Source: J014 sp964486055
GTDB taxonomy: Bacteria > Acidobacteriota > Blastocatellia > Pyrinomonadales > Pyrinomonadaceae
DNA length: 64,000 nucleotides
Direction of reading: 5' to 3'
NCBI GenBank assembly: GCA_964486055.1
Contig: CAZALE010000008.1
Span: 1 to 64,000, forward strand
The number at the start of each line of letters is the position of its first letter. Within the stretch, counting starts at the first letter, position 1. The position numbers and the translations under genes were made by a program. Of the stretch, positions 42,758 through 51,773 are shown one piece after another. Under the pieces are notes generated by a model that did no database searches, was not told the origin of the DNA, and saw only the letters and a list, made by a program, of their open reading frames with translations.

Positions 42758-43441
42758 ATGTCTAAGAAATTCCCGGAGATACTAAAAGTAAATTCAATAA
42801 AGCAGAGCCAACAGGTCAGAGACGAATCGGAAAGAAAACTGATAACTGAGCTCGAGCTGCGTGGATTAGAAGATGGTGCAAGTATCGTAGTTATGGAGGA
42901 TGCAAAATTCACTCCATTGGCTCTGGATATTGTAAAAGAGAAGAAAATTGAGGTCATACGGCGGAAAAGAGCTGCTCGTCTTTCCGGATCAATAGCTATT
43001 GGTAGTGATCATGGAGGTTTCGATTATAAAGAACGTCTGAAGAGTTATTTACTTGACAGAGGATTCAAAGTTTATGATTTTGGGACCAACTCAAAAGATC
43101 CTGTTGATTATCCAGATTTTGCGCATGCTGTCGGCAAGGCAGTTTCGGATGGTGTTGCGGATTTTGGGATTTTGATAGATGGCGCAGGGATTGGTAGCGC
43201 TGTTGCGGCTAACAAGATACCTGGAGTGCGTGCAGCTGCTTGTTATAATGTGGCACTAGCAAAAAATTCTAGAGAACACAATGGAGCCAATGTTCTTACC
43301 TTGGGCAGTAGTCAAAACACATTCGAGGAGATTATTCAGATAGTTGAGGCGTTTTTGTCCTCTGATTTAATCGAAGAACGGCATGAAAGACGAGTAAGAA
43401 AAATAGAGAGTATAGAAAGGCAATATTTAAACAGGATATGA
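42758..43441 (+). CDS. rpiB: RpiB/LacAB-family sugar-phosphate isomerase with N-terminal extension
   Basis: A 227-residue protein. The C-terminal 150 residues are an RpiB fold: IAIGSDHGGFDYKERLKSYL, DYPDFAHAVGKAV, AANKIPGVRAA and REHNGANVLTLGS. The first 76 residues are an unusual extra domain (ELELRGLEDGASIVVMEDAK, FTPLALDIVKEKKIEVIRR). At the active-site loop the usual Cys (CGTGIG) is Asp (D141 in DGAGIGSA), so catalysis must differ from E. coli RpiB, as it does in some relatives. It interconverts pentose 5-phosphates or related sugar phosphates. It overlaps the esterase gene by four bases, and deoC follows; see findings for a possible microcompartment link. Confidence 0.85.
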   Translation: MSKKFPEILKVNSIKQSQQVRDESERKLITELELRGLEDGASIVVMEDAKFTPLALDIVKEKKIEVIRRKRAARLSGSIAIGSDHGGFDYKERLKSYLLDRGFKVYDFGTNSKDPVDYPDFAHAVGKAVSDGVADFGILIDGAGIGSAVAANKIPGVRAAACYNVALAKNSREHNGANVLTLGSSQNTFEEIIQIVEAFLSSDLIEERHERRVRKIESIERQYLNRI

Positions 43442-44817
43442 GATGGTTGTACTTAATAATTCTGTTGTTGCTGTTTATTTTAAGCGCTTCGGGGCAGATC
43501 CAACGCTATGAGCTTGGTAAACGAATGAAGCTGCTTGAAATTGAGCTGGAGAAAAATAACAATCCAGATTTGCGTAAAGTTGCACTAGAGCAAATCAATA
43601 AGGCAGTTCAAAACTTTTTTTCGCTTCAGCTCGATAAAGCAGCGGCAAATTTAGATAAAGCGAGATTGATACTAGAAGGTAGAGATCAAGATCCACGATC
43701 ATCATGGGCAGAAAGTTTATTTGTGGATTCTGACGCACGCTTATATGATTCTGAGGTCAAGTCACTCAAGATAAAACTCGACGAGTTTTATAAGGTAGAG
43801 AAAAGTTTTTCTGATAAAATATCTTGGCGTATTAGCATCTCAGACATACAAGGCAAAAACAATAAAATCCTTTACACTACCAATGTGCAGAGTTTACCAT
43901 TGTCTTGCAGCATCGACATAGGAAATCTCAAGGAAGGTGATTATTTACTGAAATCAGAAATCATAATCAATCGTAAGATCATCTCTACAAAAACCATATT
44001 GCTGTCTTTCATCAAAAACCTTAGTGAGAAATTGGCTAGATGGGAAAAGTTGATAAATGAGTCAAAGGAGGGCAGCTGGCGCCGAGAAACCATGAGAGAA
44101 TACCTAAGAATATTGAGAAATCTTGGTCAGAACAAGGTTTTGGAAACAGACATACCAGCATTTGAGTTTCTAGGTCAAATGGAACGGTTGAATAGCTTCC
44201 CACCTAGACAAGGCTTATTGGTTATCCCTTACACTCCAGCTGAGGCGCAAGTCAGTAGGATTTCTATTCCAGAGAATTATTCGGACCGGAAAGCCCATCC
44301 ATTAGTAATAGCATTACATGGAGCTGGCGGAAGCGAAAATTTATTTTTTGAGGGTTACGGAAATGGAAAGATCGTGAAGTTATGCAAAGATAGAGGCTGG
44401 ATTCTGATAGCGCCCAGAAATTTCGGTTTTAGCGCTGAAAAAATGCAAAATTTTATAGATGAAGTAGCTAAGATTTATCACATTGATCGAAAAAATGTTT
44501 TCATTGTTGGGCATTCGTTAGGAGCGATACAAGCCCTTAATATTCTCGCGGAGAAACCCGCCTTGTTTGGAGCTGTAGCTTTAATCAGTGCCGGTAGATC
44601 ACAGAAATTTAGCGAAAAAATGCGCGAACTTCCGATTTTCATAGCTGCAGGATCCGAAGATTTCTCTTTACAATCATCCAAAAGCCTATATGAATTTTTA
44701 AAACAATCGGAGGTAAAAAATTTGCAATTTAAGGTTTACGAAAACGTAGAGCATCTTACAGCCGTTCAATTTTCGCTTAATGATGCATTTAGATTTTTTG
44801 ATCTAAGTCTTAAATAG
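43438..44817 (+). CDS. Exported alpha/beta-hydrolase (esterase-like)
   Basis: A 459-residue protein with a signal peptide (1-19, ending SASG-Q), a mostly helical N-terminal half of unknown type (about 25-260), and a C-terminal alpha/beta-hydrolase domain. The latter has the oxyanion segment VIALHGAGGSENLFF, the nucleophile elbow GHSLG, and a late Asp (AGSEDFSL) and His (NVEHLTA) that could complete the triad. It resembles feruloyl-esterase or PHB-depolymerase-type enzymes. The start overlaps the rpiB stop (ATGA). The location between rpiB and deoC suggests release of a sugar or nucleoside substrate, but that is speculative. Confidence 0.8.
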   Translation: MRWLYLIILLLLFILSASGQIQRYELGKRMKLLEIELEKNNNPDLRKVALEQINKAVQNFFSLQLDKAAANLDKARLILEGRDQDPRSSWAESLFVDSDARLYDSEVKSLKIKLDEFYKVEKSFSDKISWRISISDIQGKNNKILYTTNVQSLPLSCSIDIGNLKEGDYLLKSEIIINRKIISTKTILLSFIKNLSEKLARWEKLINESKEGSWRRETMREYLRILRNLGQNKVLETDIPAFEFLGQMERLNSFPPRQGLLVIPYTPAEAQVSRISIPENYSDRKAHPLVIALHGAGGSENLFFEGYGNGKIVKLCKDRGWILIAPRNFGFSAEKMQNFIDEVAKIYHIDRKNVFIVGHSLGAIQALNILAEKPALFGAVALISAGRSQKFSEKMRELPIFIAAGSEDFSLQSSKSLYEFLKQSEVKNLQFKVYENVEHLTAVQFSLNDAFRFFDLSLK

Positions 44818-44857
44818 TTGAGCTTGCGATGTTAAAATTAGTCCTTGAGAATCAGAA

Positions 44858-45709
44858 ATGAGAAATTACGAGGAACTAGTAGATTGGATTACAGATCAAG
44901 TTCTAGAGAAGCTAAATGAAGAGCATTATTGTCCATCGTTCTGTAGCGCAGATGTTCAGAGGATAGTCGATGCAGGGGCATCAAGAATCGGTATAGTATT
45001 GGGAGAGACTGCAACTGCAAGGGACTGGGCGAGCATAATTGATCATACGCTTTTAAAACCGGATGCGACTGAATCTGAAATAAAGAGACTATGCATGGAG
45101 GCTGTAGAGTATGGCTTTGCATCTGTGTGTGTCAATCCATCATGGGTAAAGAGAGCTGTCGAATTTCTAGAGGGGGCTCGTGTGCCGGTTTGTACTGTAA
45201 TTGGTTTTCCTCTAGGAGCTACTCTTTCAGATGTAAAAGCATATGAAACGAGGCGAGTAATATTCGATGGCGCTAAGGAAGTTGATATGGTAATAAATAT
45301 AGGAGCGCTTAAATCCGGTGATGATTGTGCTGTCGAGGAAGACATAAGGGCTGTAGTGAAAGTAGCTCATGAACATGGCGTTTTGTGTAAAGTAATAATA
45401 GAAACTGCGCTCCTAACGGATGATGAAAAAGTCAGAGCCTGTCTTGCCGCAAAGAATGCTGGTGCAGATTTTGTCAAAACCTCTACAGGATTTTCTAAGG
45501 GGGGCGCCACAGTACACGACGTAGCATTAATGAGGCGCACAGTTGGTCATGAATTAGGGGTTAAGGCATCCGGGGGAGTTAGAAGCATAGAAGATGCCAG
45601 AGAGATGGTTAAAGCTGGTGCTACGAGAATAGGTGCTAGTGTAGGAGTTAAAATCGCACAAGAAGCCGAAGGAAAACAAACTCGAAGCAGCTCATCCGGC
45701 TCTTATTAG
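44858..45709 (+). CDS. deoC: Deoxyribose-phosphate aldolase with N-terminal extension
   Basis: A 283-residue protein. The core (about 56-275) is DeoC: DHTLLKPDATE, CTVIGFPLGA, EVDMVINIGALKSG, the Schiff-base Lys in VKTSTGF (K207), and VKASGGVR (K236). It splits 2-deoxyribose 5-phosphate to acetaldehyde and glyceraldehyde 3-phosphate. The first 55 residues are extra. They open with an amphipathic helix, YEELVDWITDQVLEKL (4-19), then a linker, a pattern very like encapsulation peptides of bacterial microcompartment enzymes. It lies 40 bases after the esterase gene and a terminator follows. Confidence 0.92.
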   Translation: MRNYEELVDWITDQVLEKLNEEHYCPSFCSADVQRIVDAGASRIGIVLGETATARDWASIIDHTLLKPDATESEIKRLCMEAVEYGFASVCVNPSWVKRAVEFLEGARVPVCTVIGFPLGATLSDVKAYETRRVIFDGAKEVDMVINIGALKSGDDCAVEEDIRAVVKVAHEHGVLCKVIIETALLTDDEKVRACLAAKNAGADFVKTSTGFSKGGATVHDVALMRRTVGHELGVKASGGVRSIEDAREMVKAGATRIGASVGVKIAQEAEGKQTRSSSSGSY

Positions 45710-45746
45710 AAATTGAGCTGGTAAACCTCAGATATCCATTCCTACT

Positions 45747-45784
45747 AAATAAAAAGGCGCTTTGAAAAAAGCACCTTTTTATTT
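45747..45784. terminator. Bidirectional terminator between deoC and the TPR-TonB gene
   Basis: A 17-bp stem with one mismatch (45747-45763 and 45768-45784) has loop GAAA, with A-runs on the left arm and T-runs on the right. It can end both the rightward deoC transcript and the leftward TPR-TonB transcript. Confidence 0.8.
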
Positions 45785-45826
45785 AATCTTACTTGAGAAT
45801 CAAAGTTAGTTGATTTAGCAACTTTC

Positions 45827-47152
45827 TTACTCTTCTCGCAGGGTTCTCGTAAAGTTATAAACTATGAACCCTTTTGCTTTCACTGGCTTTTCATTCAGGA
45901 TGACAGGCTTGAACTTCGAACGCATAGCTGCTTCTTCAGCCGCTGTACGCAATAAAGCTGGTCCTTCAACGGCTTTTGCTGAAATTACGTTCCCTTCTTC
46001 ATCGAGAGTGACATCTACTCTTACCTGTCCTTCTATGTTTGACCTCTGAGCTACTAATGGATAAGTTGGTTTTACAAGCCTTACTGCGTCAGAAGCCGTA
46101 AGCTGACCAACTCCAACAACTGTGGTGCCATCGATCGGCCCAGTGTTAGACGCATCATTTTTCTTAGGTTCATCGCTTGTAGGTTGTTCTTTGGACTCTT
46201 TAGGTTTTTCAGCTTTAGGTTGTTCTTTGGGTTGCTCGACTTTTGGTTGCTCTTTAGTCTCCTTAGGTTTTTCAGCTTTAGGTTGTTCTTTAGGTTGCTC
46301 GACTTTAGGTTGTTCTTTGGGCTCCTTAGGTTGTTCAACTTTAGGTTGAGGCTGTCGCACGTCATTATTAGTAGTCCTATTTAATGGAGGTTGTACTGGA
46401 TTTTTAGAAGCTATTTGTTCTTGAGGTGGTGTCGGAGTTGGAGCAGTTTTAGCTTGTTGCTCCTGTAATCTCTTCAGATTTGCTTTGGCTTGTTCATTAT
46501 TTTGATCTAGCTCGACTGCCTTTTGGTAGTCCTCAATTGCCTTTGTAATGTTATTGTTTCTTTCGTATAAAGCAGCGCGGTAAAAGTAGGCTTTTGCCTC
46601 CTTAGGGTCAAGCTCAATTGCTTTGTTATAATCTGCTAAGGCCAGATCGAAATTTTTCTTATTGAAAAAGGCAAACCCTCTTTTTACGTACAAAGTGGCA
46701 TTTTTGGGGCTTAACTCTATGGCTCTATTGTACTCAAACACTGCTAAGTCGTACTCACCCTTTTGAGCATACATGTCCGCCCGCTCTTCAACTGGCTTGT
46801 AATCAGGGGTTGATGGAGATGGGGCTGGTGTAGGAGTAGTATTTGCTTTTCCTCCTGGACTTTTTAGCTTAATTGCGTCAATTAGAGCCTTGTTAGCCCC
46901 TGTTATCTCGAGCTCCTTCTCAATTTCTGGGGAAACAGAAAAAGTAACGCCGCGCTCTATTACAGCTTCGATTAGTAGACGGTTTTTCTCTTCAGGATCT
47001 TCAATTCTCTTAGAACGAAGTGCTGTCAAGATATCTGCTAATGTCAGAGGTGGTTTTGCTTGAGCTTGTAATTGGCTGGTTCCTAAAAGAAGTATCAATC
47101 CTAGAAGAGATGCTCTAAGAAAAACTTTCATGATTAGCGGTAGCGTCTTCAT
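45827..47152 (-). CDS. TPR protein with C-terminal TonB domain
   Basis: A 441-residue protein from the ATG at 47152 (MKTLPLIMKV), which has AAAGGA at good spacing and begins a signal peptide (cut near LQAQA). An in-frame ATG at 47203 would add 17 residues. Three TPR units follow at about 125-230 (YAQKGEYDLAVFEYNRAIEL and two more), then a Pro/Lys/Glu/Gln-rich spacer with a 21-residue tandem repeat, and a TonB C-terminal domain (about 365-440; PTYPLVAQRSNIEGQVRVDV, MRSKFKPVILNEKPVKAKG). There is no N-terminal membrane anchor beyond the signal, so it may be periplasmic. It could link envelope proteins rather than energise transport. Confidence 0.85.
   Translation of the reverse strand: MKTLPLIMKVFLRASLLGLILLLGTSQLQAQAKPPLTLADILTALRSKRIEDPEEKNRLLIEAVIERGVTFSVSPEIEKELEITGANKALIDAIKLKSPGGKANTTPTPAPSPSTPDYKPVEERADMYAQKGEYDLAVFEYNRAIELSPKNATLYVKRGFAFFNKKNFDLALADYNKAIELDPKEAKAYFYRAALYERNNNITKAIEDYQKAVELDQNNEQAKANLKRLQEQQAKTAPTPTPPQEQIASKNPVQPPLNRTTNNDVRQPQPKVEQPKEPKEQPKVEQPKEQPKAEKPKETKEQPKVEQPKEQPKAEKPKESKEQPTSDEPKKNDASNTGPIDGTTVVGVGQLTASDAVRLVKPTYPLVAQRSNIEGQVRVDVTLDEEGNVISAKAVEGPALLRTAAEEAAMRSKFKPVILNEKPVKAKGFIVYNFTRTLREE
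46182..46343 (-). repeat. 63-bp tandem repeat inside the TPR-TonB gene
   Basis: Two full copies (46182-46244, 46245-46307) and a partial third (46308-46343) of a 63-bp unit encode a 21-residue Lys/Glu/Gln/Pro segment with submotifs EQPKVEQPKE and QPKAEKPKE. Copies differ at a few bases. The frame is kept, so the copy number can vary without breaking the gene. Confidence 0.85.
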
Positions 47153-47311
47153 AATTTTGATCCTTTCTTGAGAGAGTTTGCTGGGAATCGTCAACGACTT
47201 CACCTATCTTGATAAGATGAGGCCGTCTTTCCTTTTATACAATATCAAACTTTTGTTCATTGATGGAAGAAAATTTTCAAGAATTTTCTTCCTTTTTGTG
47301 TTTAGTTAAAA

Positions 47312-48841
47312 CTAATTGTCATTTATCAAATCATCAACTGTAACCTTCTTGGGTTTTTGTTGTTGTTGTTGAGTTTGCTGTTCGCGTTTAGGTTGCGGCT
47401 TAGTTTCTGGTTGTTGTGCTACAACAGATGATCGGCGTTCTTGCGTTTGTCTTTCTGATCTCGTTACAGAGGTCGTTTGAGTTTGATCCTTACCTTCAGA
47501 CTGGGTTTGCTGAGTAGAAGTTGTCTGAGTCTGATTAGTTTGAGATTCTGGGGCAACCTGAGAGTTTGAAGTAGTTTTCACTTGTGTCTGAACTTGCTTA
47601 TCTACATCCGGCGCACCTGAATTGAGTAGTGCAAAAACCGCAACTCCAACTATTAAGAAGACAAAAACCGCCGCACCTGCTATTGCTAGTTTCATTTTAT
47701 TCATACCAGGTGAGGGCAGTTCTTCCTCAGCGAAAAGCATGCTATTTTCAAGTCCTAGATTTTGAGTTCGCGTGCTGAAAGATTCTTGGAGTTTTTTCTC
47801 TGCTTCAGCCGCACGTTTTTCCGCTTCCAGCCTCTTTGCTTCCGCTTCCTGAAGCTTTCTTACTAGGTCCACAACTGGTACAGGCTCAGCTTCTATTTCA
47901 AGAATGTCTTCGAGATTTGTTTCTACAGTGCTGGAATCAACTTTCTGTTTTTCTTTAATTCTTACAAACGCAGTTTTCAGGAATTGGCGCATTATTGCAG
48001 CAGAATCAAAACGGTTTTCGCGTTTTATTTCTAAGGCTTTTATTATCGCTTCGGCTATTTCTGTTGGAACTTTTGGATTATATTGAGTCGGAGAGACCAA
48101 TGGATCGGGTTTACCCTCTAGAATTTCAATCGATCTCTCTAATGGATCGACTGGAGGTCTAGCGGTAAGCAGATAGTAGAGCGTCGCTCCTAAGGAATAT
48201 ATATCGCTTTTAGCATCAGGAGGAGACTTTAGTACCTCAACTGATTTTTCATCATAATCATTTAGCAGAACCTTCTGTGAAGCAGAATCTAGCTGGTCGA
48301 AGATTATTTCAAATGGGATAAAGTGTAAATTTTGGTTTGTTATTGTTGCTCCGACTTTTGCTTGTGGTGTTCTCCCGATTTCGGAAATGTCGAGTTTAAT
48401 CTTTCCATCAACGGTGAGACGCAGGTTTTGAGGCTTAATATTTTGATGAATTAACGGTGGAATATGAGAGTGTAGATAGATCAATGCATCGAGCAATTCA
48501 TTCGCCCAGTTTGCTACATCCGATAGAGGAAATGGCCTCTTATTACGTTCAATCAATTGACTCAGCGTATCGCCATCTATATTTTCGATTACCAAGTAGC
48601 GCTTGCCTGCTTCCTCGAATATTTCTAAAACCTTTTGGAATGCTTCATGCTTTAAATCCAACAATTTCTCTAGTTTTATCGAGGAGTTTTCCTCAAATTC
48701 AGCAGGAACCTCTTTCAATATTACTTCACGTTTTTGATTTTCATCGAATGCTTTGTAAATGGGCAGTGAAGAGCCACTGTTTTCTATTGTTTGAAGAATT
48801 CGATACCGATTCTGCTGCAATACTGCGTTTGTAGTTAACAT
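47312..48841 (-). CDS. Membrane-anchored pseudokinase (Ser/Thr kinase-like)
   Basis: A 509-residue protein with a kinase fold at about 12-290 but missing catalytic residues. The HRD motif is H132-Q133-N134, so the catalytic Asp is Asn. DFG is D151-I-S. The glycine loop is degenerate (NSGSSL). The ATP-anchoring Lys (K43 in VILK) and KPQN remain. A coiled-coil Glu/Ala/Lys region (about 325-352), one membrane helix (about 384-406) and a periplasmic Gln/Thr/Ser-rich tail follow. ATP binding may persist, but phosphotransfer is unlikely. Lies between leuS and the TPR-TonB gene on the same strand, with a TATAAT at 48904-48909 upstream. Confidence 0.88.
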   Translation of the reverse strand: MLTTNAVLQQNRYRILQTIENSGSSLPIYKAFDENQKREVILKEVPAEFEENSSIKLEKLLDLKHEAFQKVLEIFEEAGKRYLVIENIDGDTLSQLIERNKRPFPLSDVANWANELLDALIYLHSHIPPLIHQNIKPQNLRLTVDGKIKLDISEIGRTPQAKVGATITNQNLHFIPFEIIFDQLDSASQKVLLNDYDEKSVEVLKSPPDAKSDIYSLGATLYYLLTARPPVDPLERSIEILEGKPDPLVSPTQYNPKVPTEIAEAIIKALEIKRENRFDSAAIMRQFLKTAFVRIKEKQKVDSSTVETNLEDILEIEAEPVPVVDLVRKLQEAEAKRLEAEKRAAEAEKKLQESFSTRTQNLGLENSMLFAEEELPSPGMNKMKLAIAGAAVFVFLIVGVAVFALLNSGAPDVDKQVQTQVKTTSNSQVAPESQTNQTQTTSTQQTQSEGKDQTQTTSVTRSERQTQERRSSVVAQQPETKPQPKREQQTQQQQQKPKKVTVDDLINDN

Positions 48842-48903
48842 AGCTTTTTAAAACCTTTCTCTTGTGATTAGCTACTCAAAGACCTCTGAGATTTGCCTCT
48901 GTC

Positions 48904-48909
48904 ATTATA
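48904..48909 (-). promoter_or_regulatory. -10 element of the pseudokinase promoter
   Basis: A perfect TATAAT on the minus strand, about 63 bases before the start codon, in a very A/T-rich leader (48910-48970) with long runs. No good -35 match is seen at the standard spacing, so the call is tentative. Confidence 0.4.
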
Positions 48910-49031
48910 AGAAAATTTTTTCAAAAAGAAAAGAAATTTTTTAAATTTTTGAAAAATTTTTAACTTAGCTGCGTGAGTATTTTTTCCTCGAATGTCTAGA
49001 TTTATTACAAAGGGGTTAGTCAGTTTCTTAA

Positions 49032-51707
49032 TCAGTTTTTAACTACTATATTGATCAGTCTCTTGGGTACGACTATGATTTTCACTATTTCTTTGCCATT
49101 GATTAGATCAAGAACCTTTTTATCAGCTAAAGCAAGATTTTTAATTTCTTCATCTGTGGTTTCTGCTGGTATTTTTAGTTTCGAGCGAATCTTACCGTTG
49201 ATTTGAATTGGGACTTCTAATTCATCGGCTTTTGCCAATGATGGATCATATTCAGGGAATTTGGCGCCGTTATAGAGCAATCCATTTTGGTTACCGATCA
49301 ATTCTGAGTAGATTTCCTCAGCGGTATGTGGGGCGAATGGTGCGAGCATTATGGTAAGACTTTCCACGGCTTCTCTTATGGCAAAAATTAGACTTTCGTC
49401 AGCATTAGTTGGTTCGGTTTTAAGATCATAGAGTGTGTTGAGCAGCTCCATGAGTGCTGCGATAGGAGTATTAAATTGAAGAGACTCGAGATTTTCAGAG
49501 ACTTTTTTAATTGTTTGATGAGTTTTTTGCCTAATTTTTCTTGCGTCCTCAGAGAAGGTGAGATTTTTTGAATTTGTGTTAGCGTTGCTTACGGTGTCTC
49601 GCCATTTTCGGACAAAGCGCCACAATCTTTGAAGAAACCTAACGCATCCCTCGATTCCAGATTCATTCCATACTAGTTCATTTTCTATTGGAGCTGCGAA
49701 AAGTATAAAAAGCCTTGTGGCATCGGCTCCATAGGCTTCTACCATTTCATCTGGATCGACCCCGTTGCCCTTTGATTTCGACATTCTCTCGATTGCCCAT
49801 TGTAACGGTTTTCCATCTTGAGATATTGCTGAGATGATTTTACCTTTATTATCTCTTTGTACAGTCACTGTGTGGGGTGGATGATAAACTCTTTTGCCTT
49901 TTCCATGTGGATCATCCGGGTTTGGGATTATTTCAAAAAACGTCTCCCCAACCACCATTCCTTGAGTCAGGAGAGCTTTTACAGGTTCATTGAAATTAAC
50001 AAGCCCCAAATCACGCATTACTTTGTTCCAGAACCGAGTGTAAATCAGGTGCATTACTGCGTGGTCATCTCCGCCGATATATTGATCGACGGGGAGCCAG
50101 TGGGATACAACCTCTGGATTAAATGGGAGTGTTTGATTTTGTGGATCGCAGTATCTGAAATAGTACCAGCAAGAATCGACAAACGTATCCATCGTATCAG
50201 TCTCGCGCTTAGCTGGTTTTTTACATTTTGGGCATTCACAATTCACAAAATCAGCTACTTTGGCGAGTGGAGATTCACCAGTCCCTGTGATTTTTACATT
50301 TTTTGGCAGTACGATTGGCAGGTTTTCATACTTTTCTGGTACTATCCCGCATTCATTACAATAAACAATCGGTATCGGCGCTCCCCAGTATCTCTGACGA
50401 GAGATGCCCCAATCTCGGAGGCGATAGGTTATGGCTGTAGCTCCGAAGCCTTTGTTTTCTGCGTATTTTGTCATCTCCTTTCGGGCCTGCTCAGAGGTTT
50501 TTCCAGTCCATTCTCCTGAGTGAATCAATACGCCATAATCTGTGTAAGCTTTTTCTAATGAAGTTTCTTGAAGCGTTTCGCAGATATTTAGATATTGATC
50601 AGGTGGGCATATGACTTGCTTGATAGGCAAATTGTACTTTTTGGCGAATTCAAAATCCCTCTCATCGTGAGCTGGAACGCTCATCACCGCGCCGGTTCCG
50701 TATTCCATCATGACGTAATTCCCGATCCAGACTGGGAGCTCCTCCCCAGAGAAAGGATTTATGGCCTTAAATCCTGTGTCTATCCCTTCTTTCTCCTGCT
50801 CAGTTTCATGGTCAGCTATTTTACGTCTCTCCTCTATTATTTTTTCAGCAACTTTTTTTACCTCTTCGCTTAGATACCTAAAATTAGCTTGAATAAATGG
50901 ATGTTCAGCAGCCAACACGATGGCATTTGCACCGTATATGGTATCGATGCGAGTGGTGAAAATACGAATAGTTTTTAGATTTGCTGGATTTTCTTTGAGA
51001 GCAAAGTCTACATAAGCTCCCTCGGATCTGCCGATCCAGTCCCTCTGTCTTTTCAGGACTTTTTCAGGCCAGCCACTTTGTATTTCTTTCATGTCATCTA
51101 AAAGCTGGTCTGCGTAGGCAGTTATTCTAAGAAACCACTGCTCCATATCTTTTTTTATTACAGTGTTACCACACCGCCAGCATAAACCGCCACTAGCCTG
51201 CTCATTGGAAAGAGTTGCACTGCAGTTTTCGCACCAATTGACCTGAGTGGTTTTTTTATAGGCTAAACCCCTCTCGTACATTTTTAGAAAAAACCATTGG
51301 TCAAACTTATAGTAATCAGGTCTATGGGCAAAAATCTCTCTTCTCCAATCATAACTAATGCCTAGCTTCTTTAGTTGCTTACGCATTTGCGAGATATTGG
51401 TTTCAGTCCACTCGAGTGGATCGATGCCACGCTTTATGGCTGCATCTTCAGCAGGTTGACCGAATGAATCCCATCCTATCGGATGCAGCACATTGAAACC
51501 TTTTAATCTTTTGTACCAGGCGAGAGCATCACCGACGGAGTAATTTCTCACGTGTCCCATGTGAAGACTACCAGAGGGGTATGGAAGCATCTCGAGCGCA
51601 TAGAATTTAGGCTTATTCGAGCTTACCTCAGCCTCAAATATCCTTGTCTCTTCCCATATTTTTTGCCATTTTGACTCTATCTTCTTAGCAAAATACTTCT
51701 CGTCCAT
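49032..51707 (-). CDS. leuS: Leucyl-tRNA synthetase
   Basis: An 891-residue class I synthetase. The HIGH motif appears as SGSLHMGHVRNY near the N-terminus and KMSKS as MSKSKGNGVDP near residue 640. The editing (CP1) domain between them contains TIYGANAIVLAAEHP and GAVMSVPAHDERDFEFA, and the zinc cysteines CNEC and CPKC are seen. The C-terminal anticodon domain is complete. It charges tRNA-Leu with editing of norvaline or isoleucine. It is the first gene of a leftward run with the pseudokinase downstream; 190 A/T-rich bases lie between. Confidence 0.97.
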   Translation of the reverse strand: MDEKYFAKKIESKWQKIWEETRIFEAEVSSNKPKFYALEMLPYPSGSLHMGHVRNYSVGDALAWYKRLKGFNVLHPIGWDSFGQPAEDAAIKRGIDPLEWTETNISQMRKQLKKLGISYDWRREIFAHRPDYYKFDQWFFLKMYERGLAYKKTTQVNWCENCSATLSNEQASGGLCWRCGNTVIKKDMEQWFLRITAYADQLLDDMKEIQSGWPEKVLKRQRDWIGRSEGAYVDFALKENPANLKTIRIFTTRIDTIYGANAIVLAAEHPFIQANFRYLSEEVKKVAEKIIEERRKIADHETEQEKEGIDTGFKAINPFSGEELPVWIGNYVMMEYGTGAVMSVPAHDERDFEFAKKYNLPIKQVICPPDQYLNICETLQETSLEKAYTDYGVLIHSGEWTGKTSEQARKEMTKYAENKGFGATAITYRLRDWGISRQRYWGAPIPIVYCNECGIVPEKYENLPIVLPKNVKITGTGESPLAKVADFVNCECPKCKKPAKRETDTMDTFVDSCWYYFRYCDPQNQTLPFNPEVVSHWLPVDQYIGGDDHAVMHLIYTRFWNKVMRDLGLVNFNEPVKALLTQGMVVGETFFEIIPNPDDPHGKGKRVYHPPHTVTVQRDNKGKIISAISQDGKPLQWAIERMSKSKGNGVDPDEMVEAYGADATRLFILFAAPIENELVWNESGIEGCVRFLQRLWRFVRKWRDTVSNANTNSKNLTFSEDARKIRQKTHQTIKKVSENLESLQFNTPIAALMELLNTLYDLKTEPTNADESLIFAIREAVESLTIMLAPFAPHTAEEIYSELIGNQNGLLYNGAKFPEYDPSLAKADELEVPIQINGKIRSKLKIPAETTDEEIKNLALADKKVLDLINGKEIVKIIVVPKRLINIVVKN

Positions 51708-51773
51708 AGTGCCTGTAAAAGAGGGAAATTAAAGTTTACCTGATAATGTTTGATTAATCCAAGGTAAAAATTC

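Noticed and set aside
42758..45709. Complete bacterial microcompartment locus
   Set aside because: No BMC-H or BMC-P shell protein was found anywhere in the window; only enzymes with suggestive extensions are present.
46182..46343. CRISPR array
   Set aside because: The repeats are directly adjacent without spacers, in frame inside a coding sequence, and encode a Lys/Glu/Pro segment.
48930..48965. Terminator of leuS
   Set aside because: The A/T-only palindrome lacks a GC stem; it more likely reflects an AT-rich promoter region for the pseudokinase gene.
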